Positions 34,695-42,445 of a stretch of DNA of 64,000 nucleotides are shown here, piece by piece. The translations under genes were made by a program, and so were the position numbers. The stretch is from the NCBI RefSeq assembly GCF_900625105.1, contig NZ_UYYD01000001.1:124001-188000 (forward strand), read 5' to 3'. This stretch comes from Agathobaculum sp. Marseille-P7918 (GTDB taxonomy: Bacteria > Bacillota > Clostridia > Oscillospirales > Butyricicoccaceae). Numbering within the stretch: position 1 is the first letter of the stretch; every line of letters begins with the position of its first letter. The notes under the pieces were generated by a model that saw only the letters and a program-made list of their open reading frames with translations, was not told the origin of the DNA and made no database searches.

Positions 34695-36137
34695 ATGCGC
34701 AAAGCATTGGGTTTGATGGCGATACTGCTGATGCTGGGCATTGCTGCATTCGGCTGGTGCGCAAAAACCGTGTATGAGCCACACGATCAGGTGCAGTTTA
34801 CCCAAACCGTGTTAGCCGGCGATCCAGCTGCGGCAAAAGGATTATCTGTCCAGACACATGCTACGTTAGGAAACCAGTTGTTCTGGGATTGTGCAACACT
34901 GTTGCAAGGGGATGCGCCTTCGATCACGCAGACGGAATACCGCTTTTCCAACACGAAGCAGCAGGAGGAAACAGAACAGTCTTATCCAGGCGTTGTGCTG
35001 TTTTCTGGACTCGATTCCAGCAGTGACTTTCTGGATATACCGGAAAGCCAATACACAGGCCTGGACCGTGCCTATCGGGAACTGTATGACAGTGCAGTAC
35101 CTGGACAGGAATCGCAGAAAACCATCAAGGTTGCGGATTATTACGATTATTATCCGCTCGCGGGATATATCAGCTTACAAGGTATCCGTTACGATTTCGA
35201 CATTTGGAGCCGCATGCTTCCGGGATATGATGCCTCGATACAGAATAAACTGGAGGAGTTTTTTCGTATTCCAGTGCTTCCGGATGAGAAACTCACGATT
35301 TTATTGGAAAAAGACAGCGCTGGTACGGTTATCTCCTCCGGAACGAGTACGGACGAAGGGGATCAGTTCAGTTTTTACACACAAGGAGTTGTTACGCCGC
35401 AAACTGTTTATTTCTCTTTCTATAATCGTACAAGTCAAAACAATATCGTAGATACTAGTTTGATTCCGGGTGGATATGGTATTTATGCGATGGACTATAC
35501 GGCAGGAACAGTACAGCAGCAAGGAAATGCAACACAAACATTAGAAAGTGGGGAGTTGAATCTCGACAGTCTGCGGCTTGCATATCCGATTGATCCCAAA
35601 GAGGAGCTCCTTGATCTGCGTCAGTGGTCGGATGGAAAAACATTACTTTTATATACGCGAGAAGATAATACATACTATTTAACTGTGATCTTAATGGATA
35701 CTATGCAGCGGGTGCAGCGACTGAAAATCCAGACAATAGCCAATTCTTATCTAGTCAATAATATGGTGTTGGAAAATCGTAGTTTTTTGGTCACTGTCAT
35801 CGGTAAGACGGTAACTGTTTTGCTGCCAAACGGCGACGGAACATTCCGGATTGATATGCAGACGCCCAATACACTGGATTATCAGCAAATGCGATTTCTT
35901 GACGGTGAATCGATGGATTATCGGGATGGCAAATTGGCCGTGGTCTATGGAGCTGATGGCAGCTATACGGAAACACGCGATTACACAGGTTTTGATGTCA
36001 TAATTCTGGATCAAGACGGCCTACAGTTTTGGGCGCGATACAAAAGCAGTCTGCAAAATGATCTGACAGGCGGATATAATACCGATGAAATTGTGCGGCT
36101 ATTGTACAATCATCCAGTTGATGTGACATGGCAATAA
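34695..36137 (+). CDS. Large exported protein of unknown function, end of GntR-ABC operon
   Basis: 480 residues. One N-terminal hydrophobic segment (about 4-22), no convincing lipobox, so probably membrane-anchored with the rest outside the cell. The extracellular part is rich in Tyr, Asp, Gln and Thr and looks beta-rich, with repeated short strands toward the C terminus (LDLRQWSDGKTLLLYT, FLVTVIGKTVTVLLP, DGKLAVVYGADGS) reminiscent of a beta-propeller. I recognise no family. The second half of the gene is more AT-rich than its neighbours. It is coupled to the ATPase gene (3-base gap), suggesting it works with the transporter, perhaps as a ligand-sensing or substrate-handling subunit. Confidence 0.75.
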   Translation: MRKALGLMAILLMLGIAAFGWCAKTVYEPHDQVQFTQTVLAGDPAAAKGLSVQTHATLGNQLFWDCATLLQGDAPSITQTEYRFSNTKQQEETEQSYPGVVLFSGLDSSSDFLDIPESQYTGLDRAYRELYDSAVPGQESQKTIKVADYYDYYPLAGYISLQGIRYDFDIWSRMLPGYDASIQNKLEEFFRIPVLPDEKLTILLEKDSAGTVISSGTSTDEGDQFSFYTQGVVTPQTVYFSFYNRTSQNNIVDTSLIPGGYGIYAMDYTAGTVQQQGNATQTLESGELNLDSLRLAYPIDPKEELLDLRQWSDGKTLLLYTREDNTYYLTVILMDTMQRVQRLKIQTIANSYLVNNMVLENRSFLVTVIGKTVTVLLPNGDGTFRIDMQTPNTLDYQQMRFLDGESMDYRDGKLAVVYGADGSYTETRDYTGFDVIILDQDGLQFWARYKSSLQNDLTGGYNTDEIVRLLYNHPVDVTWQ

Positions 36138-36139
36138 GA

Positions 36140-36182
36140 AAAATCCGGATGCGAAAACGGTATGATCGTATCCGGATTTTCT
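36140..36182 (+). terminator. Terminator of the GntR-ABC operon
   Basis: AAAATCCGGAT / ATCCGGATTTT, an 11-bp perfect stem with a 19-base loop that can extend the stem internally, 3 bases after the stop. Confidence 0.8.
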
Positions 36183-36211
36183 ATCGGCAATATCAAATTT
36201 TATATCCCCTC

Positions 36212-36241
36212 AATTATACAAAACTTTTCTTTTGTATAATT
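36212..36241. repeat. AT-rich perfect inverted repeat between convergent genes
   Basis: AATTATACAAAA / TTTTGTATAATT, 12 bp with a 6-base loop, in a 155-base AT-rich gap. It could act as a weak terminator for the minus-strand gene or be a protein-binding site; there is otherwise nothing recognisable in 36183-36292. Confidence 0.6.
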
Positions 36242-36292
36242 AAATATATTGCTTATTTCATTACCCTATGGGATGATAGATTCGTTTACTTG

Positions 36293-37141
36293 TCAGTTCA
36301 TACCAACGATATCTACTACGACAATTTCCGGCGGATTAAAGATACGCGGTTTCCAGTCGCGTGCCAAGCCGCGGCCGACGATTTCTGTCATGGTTCCGCA
36401 GGTGTATACGCCGCCAGCGTATTTGGGAAACAATCCTTGGTTTGGTGCAATCAAGCCGTTGAGTAAATATGGGATACGCCATTGTCCGCCGTGTGCATGA
36501 CCGCACAAGACCAGATCAAACGGATATTTTGCATATTCCAAAATATACTCCGGACGATGCGCCAGAAGAATGTTTAGCTGCTTGGATGGCAAATTGTGAA
36601 AGGATTGTAAGATACGCTGATACGTCGTTGCCTCTCCATAAGATTTGGGTCGTTGGTCACCTGTGGCCGCCGGGTCATCCACGCCGCAAAGCGTAAAACT
36701 GACTCCCTGGATCGTCACAGTTTCCTGCTCGTTACGAAGCACACGAATTCCATACGATTCGATCATATCAAAGATCTCTTCCGCTTGATTGCTCCAAAAT
36801 TCATGATTCCCTGAGACATAATAGCATGGCGCAATGTCGGTGATTTGCTGCAACAACTGTTCGGCTCCAGCACGTGGCGCCTTATCATCTACTATATCGC
36901 CGCACAGCAAAATACAATCCGGTTTTTGCTGTTGGATTTGATAAATCAATTGACTTTGATTTTCGCCATATATACAACTATGCAGGTCGGAGAGCATCAG
37001 GAAGCGGATCCCCTGCCCCTCCCTTATCTTATTGGTCTCTAATTTGTAATATCGTGTGATCAATCCGCATTGCAGGCCGGCAATGCCGATACCAACAGCG
37101 CATAATACCAGTGCATGCAGAAATTTCTTTTTGATGGCCAT
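36293..37141 (-). CDS. Membrane-anchored metallophosphoesterase
   Basis: 282 residues with an N-terminal membrane helix (about 8-27) and a calcineurin-like phosphoesterase domain: SDLHS, GDIVDD, GNHEFW, and the later H in LLAHRPEY and GHAHGGQWR that complete the two-metal site. YkuE/YaeI-type enzymes of this kind are linked to lipid or cell-surface phosphoester cleavage. ATG 37141 has AAAGGA 7 bases upstream, but that site is inside a hairpin (37149-37168). Confidence 0.9.
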   Translation of the reverse strand: MAIKKKFLHALVLCAVGIGIAGLQCGLITRYYKLETNKIREGQGIRFLMLSDLHSCIYGENQSQLIYQIQQQKPDCILLCGDIVDDKAPRAGAEQLLQQITDIAPCYYVSGNHEFWSNQAEEIFDMIESYGIRVLRNEQETVTIQGVSFTLCGVDDPAATGDQRPKSYGEATTYQRILQSFHNLPSKQLNILLAHRPEYILEYAKYPFDLVLCGHAHGGQWRIPYLLNGLIAPNQGLFPKYAGGVYTCGTMTEIVGRGLARDWKPRIFNPPEIVVVDIVGMN

Positions 37142-37148
37142 GATGTGT

Positions 37149-37168
37149 CCTTTCTGAAAACAGAAAGG
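37149..37168 (-). promoter_or_regulatory. Hairpin covering the phosphoesterase ribosome binding site
   Basis: CCTTTCTG / CAGAAAGG with a 4-base loop. On the minus strand its 3' arm contains the AAAGG of the ribosome binding site. It shares two bases with the upstream ribU terminator stem, so the two structures compete slightly. Confidence 0.45.
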
Positions 37169-37197
37169 GACACGAACAGCAGTTCTGTTCATGTCCC
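37167..37197 (-). terminator. Terminator after ribU
   Basis: On the minus strand GGGACATGAACAG / CTGTTCGTGTCCC (one mismatch) followed by TTTCTGTTTT. Confidence 0.75.
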
Positions 37198-37209
37198 CCA
37201 TTTGACAGA

Positions 37210-37824
37210 TTAGTTTGCTTTTTGTTTGGTATGAATGGCGATTTGCTTGGATTTGATGAAAACACTCAGCTTCTTATATGCAACCATTGTGATGATGGTC
37301 AGGATCACACCTTTGATCAAATTAAACGGTAAAACGCCAATCAGAAGATAGGCTGCCATACCGTTGATTGCAGGATTGACAGCACGACACAGATCAAAAA
37401 TCGCATCCAGATTCCAACCCATGCCGTTGACGTAAAACGGAATGATGAGGAAGTAATTGGTCAGCATACCCATACACGCCATGGCAAGCGAACCGCACAA
37501 GCAGCCGACTACCGCCATCTTACGGGTTTTGTGTGCACGATAGATCAGAACCGCAATAATAACCAACGTTGACAGCATCAGAAAATCAGCCAACTCGCCG
37601 GAACCCGCTGTCTGGGTCTGCGTTAAATGAATCAAATCCTTGATGCCGATCATGGTGATTGCCGGGCCGATACCAAAAATGAAAGCACCGATCAATACCA
37701 CTGCGCCGGACAAATCGACTTTAAGAAACGGCGGCATCAGTGGAATGGGAAATTCAAAATACATCAAAACGGTTGCGATAGCCGCAAAGACAGCGGTATA
37801 GGTGATTTTGCTTGTTTTGGTCAT
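37210..37824 (-). CDS. ribU: Riboflavin ECF transporter substrate-binding subunit RibU
   Basis: 204 residues with about six membrane helices, matching the RibU S-component of energy-coupling factor transporters (FEFPIPLMPPFLKVDLSG, GPAITMIGIKDLIHL, NYFLIIPFY). It binds riboflavin and depends on shared EcfA/A'/T subunits encoded elsewhere. The FMN riboswitch directly upstream is strong support for the substrate. ATG 37824 lies 8 bases after AAGGAGA. Confidence 0.95.
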   Translation of the reverse strand: MTKTSKITYTAVFAAIATVLMYFEFPIPLMPPFLKVDLSGAVVLIGAFIFGIGPAITMIGIKDLIHLTQTQTAGSGELADFLMLSTLVIIAVLIYRAHKTRKMAVVGCLCGSLAMACMGMLTNYFLIIPFYVNGMGWNLDAIFDLCRAVNPAINGMAAYLLIGVLPFNLIKGVILTIITMVAYKKLSVFIKSKQIAIHTKQKAN

Positions 37825-37860
37825 GAAGAATATCTCCTTTTTCAGGAGTTCTGTTTGGTT

Positions 37861-37895
37861 GGGTAATAAAAATGCCCTTGGAAAGCTCCAAGGGC
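37861..37895 (-). terminator. Expression-platform terminator of the FMN riboswitch
   Basis: On the minus strand GCCCTTGG / CCAAGGGC with a 6-base loop, then ATTTTTATT. It lies between the aptamer and ribU, so FMN binding should stop transcription here. Confidence 0.85.
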
Positions 37896-37917
37896 GTGCA
37901 GACGTACCGAAATACAC

Positions 37918-38043
37918 CTGTTTCTTCCATCCGGACTATAACCGTCGGTCGGGATTTACACCCGTCATGCCTTGCGGCTCGCAGACTATCGGACACAAGA
38001 TCCGTATACTGCCGGTGGAGACTTTCACTCCGCCCTGAAACAG
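37918..38043 (-). ncRNA. FMN riboswitch (RFN element)
   Basis: Read on the minus strand, the conserved aptamer blocks are present in order: P1 arm CTGTTTC with AGGGCGGAGTGAAA, then CCACCGGC, a variable arm, GAGCC, ATGACGGGTGTAAATCCCGA, CGACGGT-ATAGTCCGGATG and the closing GAAGAAACAG. The P1 strands pair. It controls ribU through the terminator at 37861-37895. Confidence 0.96.
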
Positions 38044-38065
38044 AACTGTTTATTTTTACAGTGCT

Positions 38066-38094
38066 ATTATAGAACGATCAGCTGTTTTTGTCAA
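38066..38094 (-). promoter_or_regulatory. Consensus sigma-A promoter for the riboswitch-ribU transcript
   Basis: On the minus strand TTGACA (38089-38094), 17 bases, TATAAT (38066-38071): both boxes perfect. The -35 shares bases with the rnmV stop codon. Confidence 0.93.
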
Positions 38095-38696
38095 TCCCCT
38101 ACTGTTATGCTGGAAATAACCTTCTCGATTTCCGCGCGTGTGCTGACGGCGTTGATATATTCCAACAACGCATTGGCCGTCATATGCGCGGGTAGATCCA
38201 ATGCTTTGAGCACGGCAGCGCGGCGATTTGCGCTGTCCTTTTGTCCGGATAAGCCCCAAGCGAAGAAATCCGCTTTATTAATGGGTTTGGCTTTCTGTGT
38301 TGCTTGCTCTTCCTCGTCCTCAAAGGTTGCTCCAGCGCGGCGCAGGGCCTCCAGAATCACTTCCGGACGCATCCCCTCCACGCCGAGCTTCCCTTCTTTG
38401 GAACCATGCCGTTTGCGACGTTCTTTGCCGGCAATATCCGGTATATAAGCCTGCTTGATGCTGCCGGGCGGCAATGCCCCTTTGAGGTAATTGCGAATGA
38501 CAAATCCGGCTCCATCGCTGTCGGTCAGCACAATCAACCCGCGTGAAGAAGCGATGCGCCGCAGCAAGCGGAGCTGATCTTTGTCGTTAAAGATGCGAAA
38601 TCCGCCGCTTTCCAGAACCACTGCATCCACAACCTGCCGAACTGTATTGACATCGTATCGCCCTTCAACCAAAATGGCTTCCCGAATGCGCTGCAT
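38091..38696 (-). CDS. rnmV: Ribonuclease M5
   Basis: 201 residues. TOPRIM domain with Glu in ILVEGRYDVNTV and the DxD of LTDSDGAGF, then PDIAGKERRKRHGSKEGKLGVEG, a hallmark of RNase M5, which matures 5S rRNA. The C-terminal part is DUF4093. AAGGAGGG lies 6 bases before ATG. Follows holA with a 1-base gap. Its 3' end holds the ribU promoter. Confidence 0.95.
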   Translation of the reverse strand: MQRIREAILVEGRYDVNTVRQVVDAVVLESGGFRIFNDKDQLRLLRRIASSRGLIVLTDSDGAGFVIRNYLKGALPPGSIKQAYIPDIAGKERRKRHGSKEGKLGVEGMRPEVILEALRRAGATFEDEEEQATQKAKPINKADFFAWGLSGQKDSANRRAAVLKALDLPAHMTANALLEYINAVSTRAEIEKVISSITVGD

Positions 38697-38697
38697 G

Positions 38698-39744
38698 CTA
38701 TCCCTCCTTCAGAGCGGACGCCATGGAAAGAAGCGTCAACTCAATTTGCTTTTGCCGATCCACCGCGCTGCCTTTGAGCGCGGCATCAGTCTGTGCGCAC
38801 AGCGAAGCGGCTTTGCGAAGCCAACGCAGAGAGACACGGCGTGCGGCTGTTTGAATCTGTTTGGCGTAATATGGGGACTTGGAGCCGATCATCTCCATCA
38901 GCTGCTTCTCCCCGGCACGCGCTTCTGCGCATAACTTTGCGGCATACAATCGCTGGATATGCCGGGTGATGGTGGTGAAAATCATCACTTCATTATTTTT
39001 TTGCGCAATTAGATCACCGACCAAAGACACCGCGCGATCAAATTTTCCGGCCGTGATGGCGTCGGTCAAGTCAAAGACAACGGCATCCAAAACCGGCGAA
39101 CAGACAGCGTCGATGTTATATTTCTTGATTTGCCCGGTGGTCGTATGGGCTGCGGCTTTTTCCATTTCCCCAGCGAGATTGGTCATGGAATTGCCGCACA
39201 GAAAAATCATATACGAAGCATCATCCGGTGCAATCATGCAGCCGAGCGCACGGGCGCGCCGCTCCAGCCAGGCCACCAGTTCGCGTTCTTCCATATGCGA
39301 AAACTCGGCAAAGCAGCCGATTTTTTGCAGCACCTTATATAATTTCGTACGCTTGTCCGGTTTGCCGTCCAAAATATCAAAATAGAACACCAAACACACA
39401 TATTCAGGCAGATCGCTCAGTAACGCAGGCAGCATGTCAGAGAAGCCGGCGGGCGGTTTGTACAGGTCAAAATCCGTCAAGATAATCAGCTTTTTTTCCG
39501 ACATCGCCGGGTAGCTGTCCACCGCTTCGGTCAGCTGTTCCGGTGTCATCCCCTTCCCTTCCAGTTCGATCAAATTGAAGTCTGCAAAGGTGGGATCGAT
39601 CACGTTTTCCCGCAGCTGCTGCAAATAATATTCTTTCAAATAGCTTTCTTCACCGGAAATCAGATAGAGTGGTGCAAACTCCCCTGTTTTCAAATCGCGA
39701 ATCAGCTGTGCCTTTCCGTTTGATTTGCTTTTCTCCTGTGACAT
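38698..39744 (-). CDS. holA: DNA polymerase III delta subunit
   Basis: 348 residues, clamp-loader subunit that opens the beta clamp. Motifs include LYLISGEESYLKEYYLQQLRE near the N terminus, the LIILTDFDLY strand and KSPYYAKQIQTAARR near the C terminus. ATG 39744 with AAAGGAG upstream gives the family's usual start. The order comEC-holA is conserved in many bacteria and the genes are 4 bases apart. Confidence 0.95.
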   Translation of the reverse strand: MSQEKSKSNGKAQLIRDLKTGEFAPLYLISGEESYLKEYYLQQLRENVIDPTFADFNLIELEGKGMTPEQLTEAVDSYPAMSEKKLIILTDFDLYKPPAGFSDMLPALLSDLPEYVCLVFYFDILDGKPDKRTKLYKVLQKIGCFAEFSHMEERELVAWLERRARALGCMIAPDDASYMIFLCGNSMTNLAGEMEKAAAHTTTGQIKKYNIDAVCSPVLDAVVFDLTDAITAGKFDRAVSLVGDLIAQKNNEVMIFTTITRHIQRLYAAKLCAEARAGEKQLMEMIGSKSPYYAKQIQTAARRVSLRWLRKAASLCAQTDAALKGSAVDRQKQIELTLLSMASALKEG

Positions 39745-39748
39745 GGTT

Positions 39749-41983
39749 TCACTCCTTTGTAAACTGCCGTACGATTTCGCCCTCAATATACGGACTTTGT
39801 ATCGGCAGCCCATCATATTGCGATGCAACTTCTCCAAATCCGGCTTGTACGATAATCTTCTCCGCATGCATCGCGGTCAATGCCTGTGTCAGCAAGGCTT
39901 CATCTTCCATGTTGCTTTGTGAAAGCACGATTTCCGGAGCAGAGATCGAAACGGTTTCCAGATATGCGGCTAACTGCTTTTGCGTCGGACTGTGCAAAAC
40001 CAGAATTTGATCGGCAATTTGCACGCCGGTTTTGCCGTCGGTGATTGGAAAGACCGTAATGGGTGCGGCGCCGGAATACAAGATCTCTGTCTGATCGATT
40101 TCTATGGCGCCGTACTGTGTGCAAAGTGCCAGCAGATCCGTATTGTACTTGGTGGTTTTGCATCCAGCCGGCATCAGAATCTCGCCTACCGGAACTGTTT
40201 CCAGCAGCGCCGGCAGATCTCGCGCGTGTCCCCGATCCACCGCAGTCAAAATCAGTGTATCGATGCGGTCAATGTTGTGGTAGCGCATCCATTTTGCAAC
40301 CAGTTGCGCTGCGTCCCGATATCCGCCGTCTCCGGCACAATCGATCAAGGTGGCATGGCTCGTATCGGAAACCAGTATTGCTTGCCCGGTGCCGCATGGC
40401 AAATAGGTGACGCGATAGGTTTGCTGATATTGGTAGGTGCTCAAACCGCTGAAAAGAAGCAGAAATACACAAATCGTCGGCAATACGATCTTCCATTTGA
40501 CGTGGCTGCCTACCATCAGCCAAAGTAAGACTGCGGCGAAAAAGAGAAACAGCGCGGCAAGACCGTAATTGTCGCCCCAGTTGACCAGGCCGAACGGAAT
40601 GGATGATATCCGTTCAGAAACCCAAAGGATGTAATGCAGTGGCGGCTGGGTAAGCGCAGCTAAAGCCGGAACTGCGCCAGGGAAAATCGCTGATGCAATA
40701 CACAGGAGAAACCCTCCGATAAAGCAAACCGCTGTGACCCCAACGACCAACAAATTGCTCAAAACGGACAAGATTGATACATAACCAAAGGCAGACAGTA
40801 AAATGGGTGTTGTAAATATGGTAGCGCAAACCGTACAGGACAGTGCGCCTGCGAAAAAAGCAAGGATTTTTCTTGAAATGTGTGACAGCCCATGAAATGG
40901 GTGCAGCAGTTTGGCCTGCATCTTCCCTGCAAACAGCACCAATCCCAGTGTAGCAGCAAAGGAAAGCTGCAAGCTGAGACTTGCGATGGCATAAGGATTT
41001 TGTATCAATAAGATCGCGAGCGCCGCAAACAAAGAATTTAGGGTGTTTGCCTCTTTGCGCGTGATAAATGCAGCAGCCGCGATCAGATACATGATTGCGG
41101 CGCGGATGACCGACGGGGACGCACCTGCGATCGGGACAAACAAAAGAATCAGAGGAATGGAACAATAGGTTCCCCATCTGCGGCCGAAAAGTAAATAGCA
41201 AAAGGCAACCAGAAATCCGACATGCAGGCCGGAAACAGCCACCAAGTGGCTCAGTCCGGCAATACGCAGCGACAGTGTATCACCGGAAGAAAGGTTGTCC
41301 GTGTTGCCGATCAGCAGGCCGGTCAAGAGGCCGGCTTCCCGCTCCGGCAAAGCAGTTGCAATGGCTTGCCGGCAGAAGCGCGCGATGCGCTGCGGCAGCC
41401 AACGGATCGATTTATTTTCCGTTTGCGTGACAGCAAAGGAAACCGGGGTATCATCTTCGTTTTTCGTATAGGAAGCGGTGATATAGCAGCCTTCGGATGC
41501 CTGATAGGCTGCCCGGTCAAACCCTTCCGAATTACCCGGCAGATAAAACCCGACATTGACTTTGATCCGATCTCCGGCTTGCAGCGGCGTTTCGGTCAAC
41601 GGCAGATAGCAATACATCCGAAAACTGCGTGGCAGGACGTCGTTATCTTCCGCGGTTAATTCGGCGCGCTGATTGTCCTCATATACGGCAGCATCCTGCA
41701 AAACGGTTGCCGTGATTTCTGCGTGCGTTTCCGCAAGCAGACGTACCGGCTCGACGAAAACGGTTTGATACGCAGCAAAGCAGGCAGACGCAAGGAAAAA
41801 GGCGGAGAGCATACAAGAGAGCGTAAATAGCCGCCGGAAATCGATCAGCGCACCAGCTGCTGCCAGAGAAACCGCCAGCAAAAGGAGCGAGAGACTGGGC
41901 GGCAATGCCCAATGCAGGCATACAGTGCTGTACACGGCCGCCGCAGCTGGCGGCACCAAAAACACAAGCGGTCGCTCACGCAT
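39749..41983 (-). CDS. comEC: ComEC/Rec2 DNA uptake channel with degenerate MBL domain
   Basis: 744 residues. N-terminal membrane helices, DUF4131 soluble domain, the central competence domain (GLLIGNTDNLSSGD, AGLSHLVAVSGLHVGF, SPSVIRAAIMYLIAA) and a C-terminal metallo-beta-lactamase-like domain (from about 530). The MBL zinc motif is ruined: where THPHADHIGG is expected it has LTAVDRGHARD (579-589). It should still form the DNA channel, but nuclease activity is doubtful. AGGGAG lies 6 bases before ATG. First gene of the comEC-holA-rnmV group. Confidence 0.93.
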   Translation of the reverse strand: MRERPLVFLVPPAAAAVYSTVCLHWALPPSLSLLLLAVSLAAAGALIDFRRLFTLSCMLSAFFLASACFAAYQTVFVEPVRLLAETHAEITATVLQDAAVYEDNQRAELTAEDNDVLPRSFRMYCYLPLTETPLQAGDRIKVNVGFYLPGNSEGFDRAAYQASEGCYITASYTKNEDDTPVSFAVTQTENKSIRWLPQRIARFCRQAIATALPEREAGLLTGLLIGNTDNLSSGDTLSLRIAGLSHLVAVSGLHVGFLVAFCYLLFGRRWGTYCSIPLILLFVPIAGASPSVIRAAIMYLIAAAAFITRKEANTLNSLFAALAILLIQNPYAIASLSLQLSFAATLGLVLFAGKMQAKLLHPFHGLSHISRKILAFFAGALSCTVCATIFTTPILLSAFGYVSILSVLSNLLVVGVTAVCFIGGFLLCIASAIFPGAVPALAALTQPPLHYILWVSERISSIPFGLVNWGDNYGLAALFLFFAAVLLWLMVGSHVKWKIVLPTICVFLLLFSGLSTYQYQQTYRVTYLPCGTGQAILVSDTSHATLIDCAGDGGYRDAAQLVAKWMRYHNIDRIDTLILTAVDRGHARDLPALLETVPVGEILMPAGCKTTKYNTDLLALCTQYGAIEIDQTEILYSGAAPITVFPITDGKTGVQIADQILVLHSPTQKQLAAYLETVSISAPEIVLSQSNMEDEALLTQALTAMHAEKIIVQAGFGEVASQYDGLPIQSPYIEGEIVRQFTKE

Positions 41984-42009
41984 CTGTCTCCCTCTTTCCT
42001 GTGATGAGA

Positions 42010-42041
42010 AAAAAGAAGTGGCGGTGAGGCCACTTCTTTTT
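42010..42041. terminator. Bidirectional terminator after the HIT gene
   Basis: AAAAAGAAGTGGC / GCCACTTCTTTTT, 13-bp perfect stem, 6-base loop, T-runs on both sides. Confidence 0.85.
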
Positions 42042-42046
42042 GTTAA

Positions 42047-42385
42047 TCAGCCCGGAGGCCAGGTCATATCACGGCCGGAAAGCACATGGAAGTGCAGATG
42101 GAACACGCTCTGCCCCGCCTGCTCTCCAATATTGGAAACCACGCGGAAGCTGTCCATCTTCATATCTGCCGCAATCTTCGCGATCACCTCAAAGCAATGT
42201 GCGACAATTGCACTGTTGGAGGCATCCACAGCAGCCACCGATTTGATATGCTGCTTGGGAATCACCAGAAAATGTGTCGGTGCCTGCGGATCGATGTCAT
42301 AAAAGGCATAGCACAGGTCATCTTCATAAACCTTGTTGGAAGGAATCTCTCCAGCAACGATTTTACAGAACAGGCAATCTTCCAT
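42047..42385 (-). CDS. HIT family nucleotide hydrolase
   Basis: 112 residues, HINT-type. Histidine triad HLHFHVL near residue 97 with N-terminal CLFCKIVAGEIPS. It hydrolyses AMP-lysine-like phosphoramidates in the family. AAAGGAG precedes ATG. It has its own promoter inside the tail of alaS but no terminator lies between, so alaS read-through is possible. Confidence 0.95.
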   Translation of the reverse strand: MEDCLFCKIVAGEIPSNKVYEDDLCYAFYDIDPQAPTHFLVIPKQHIKSVAAVDASNSAIVAHCFEVIAKIAADMKMDSFRVVSNIGEQAGQSVFHLHFHVLSGRDMTWPPG

Positions 42386-42416
42386 TCAAACCGCTCCTTT
42401 CTGTTCTTCTGCTTCC

Positions 42417-42445
42417 ATTATACCGGATTTAGATCAGCGATTCAA
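42417..42445 (-). promoter_or_regulatory. Promoter of the HIT gene
   Basis: On the minus strand TTGAAT (42440-42445), 17 bases, TATAAT (42417-42422). The -35 lies in the alaS coding end. Confidence 0.75.
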
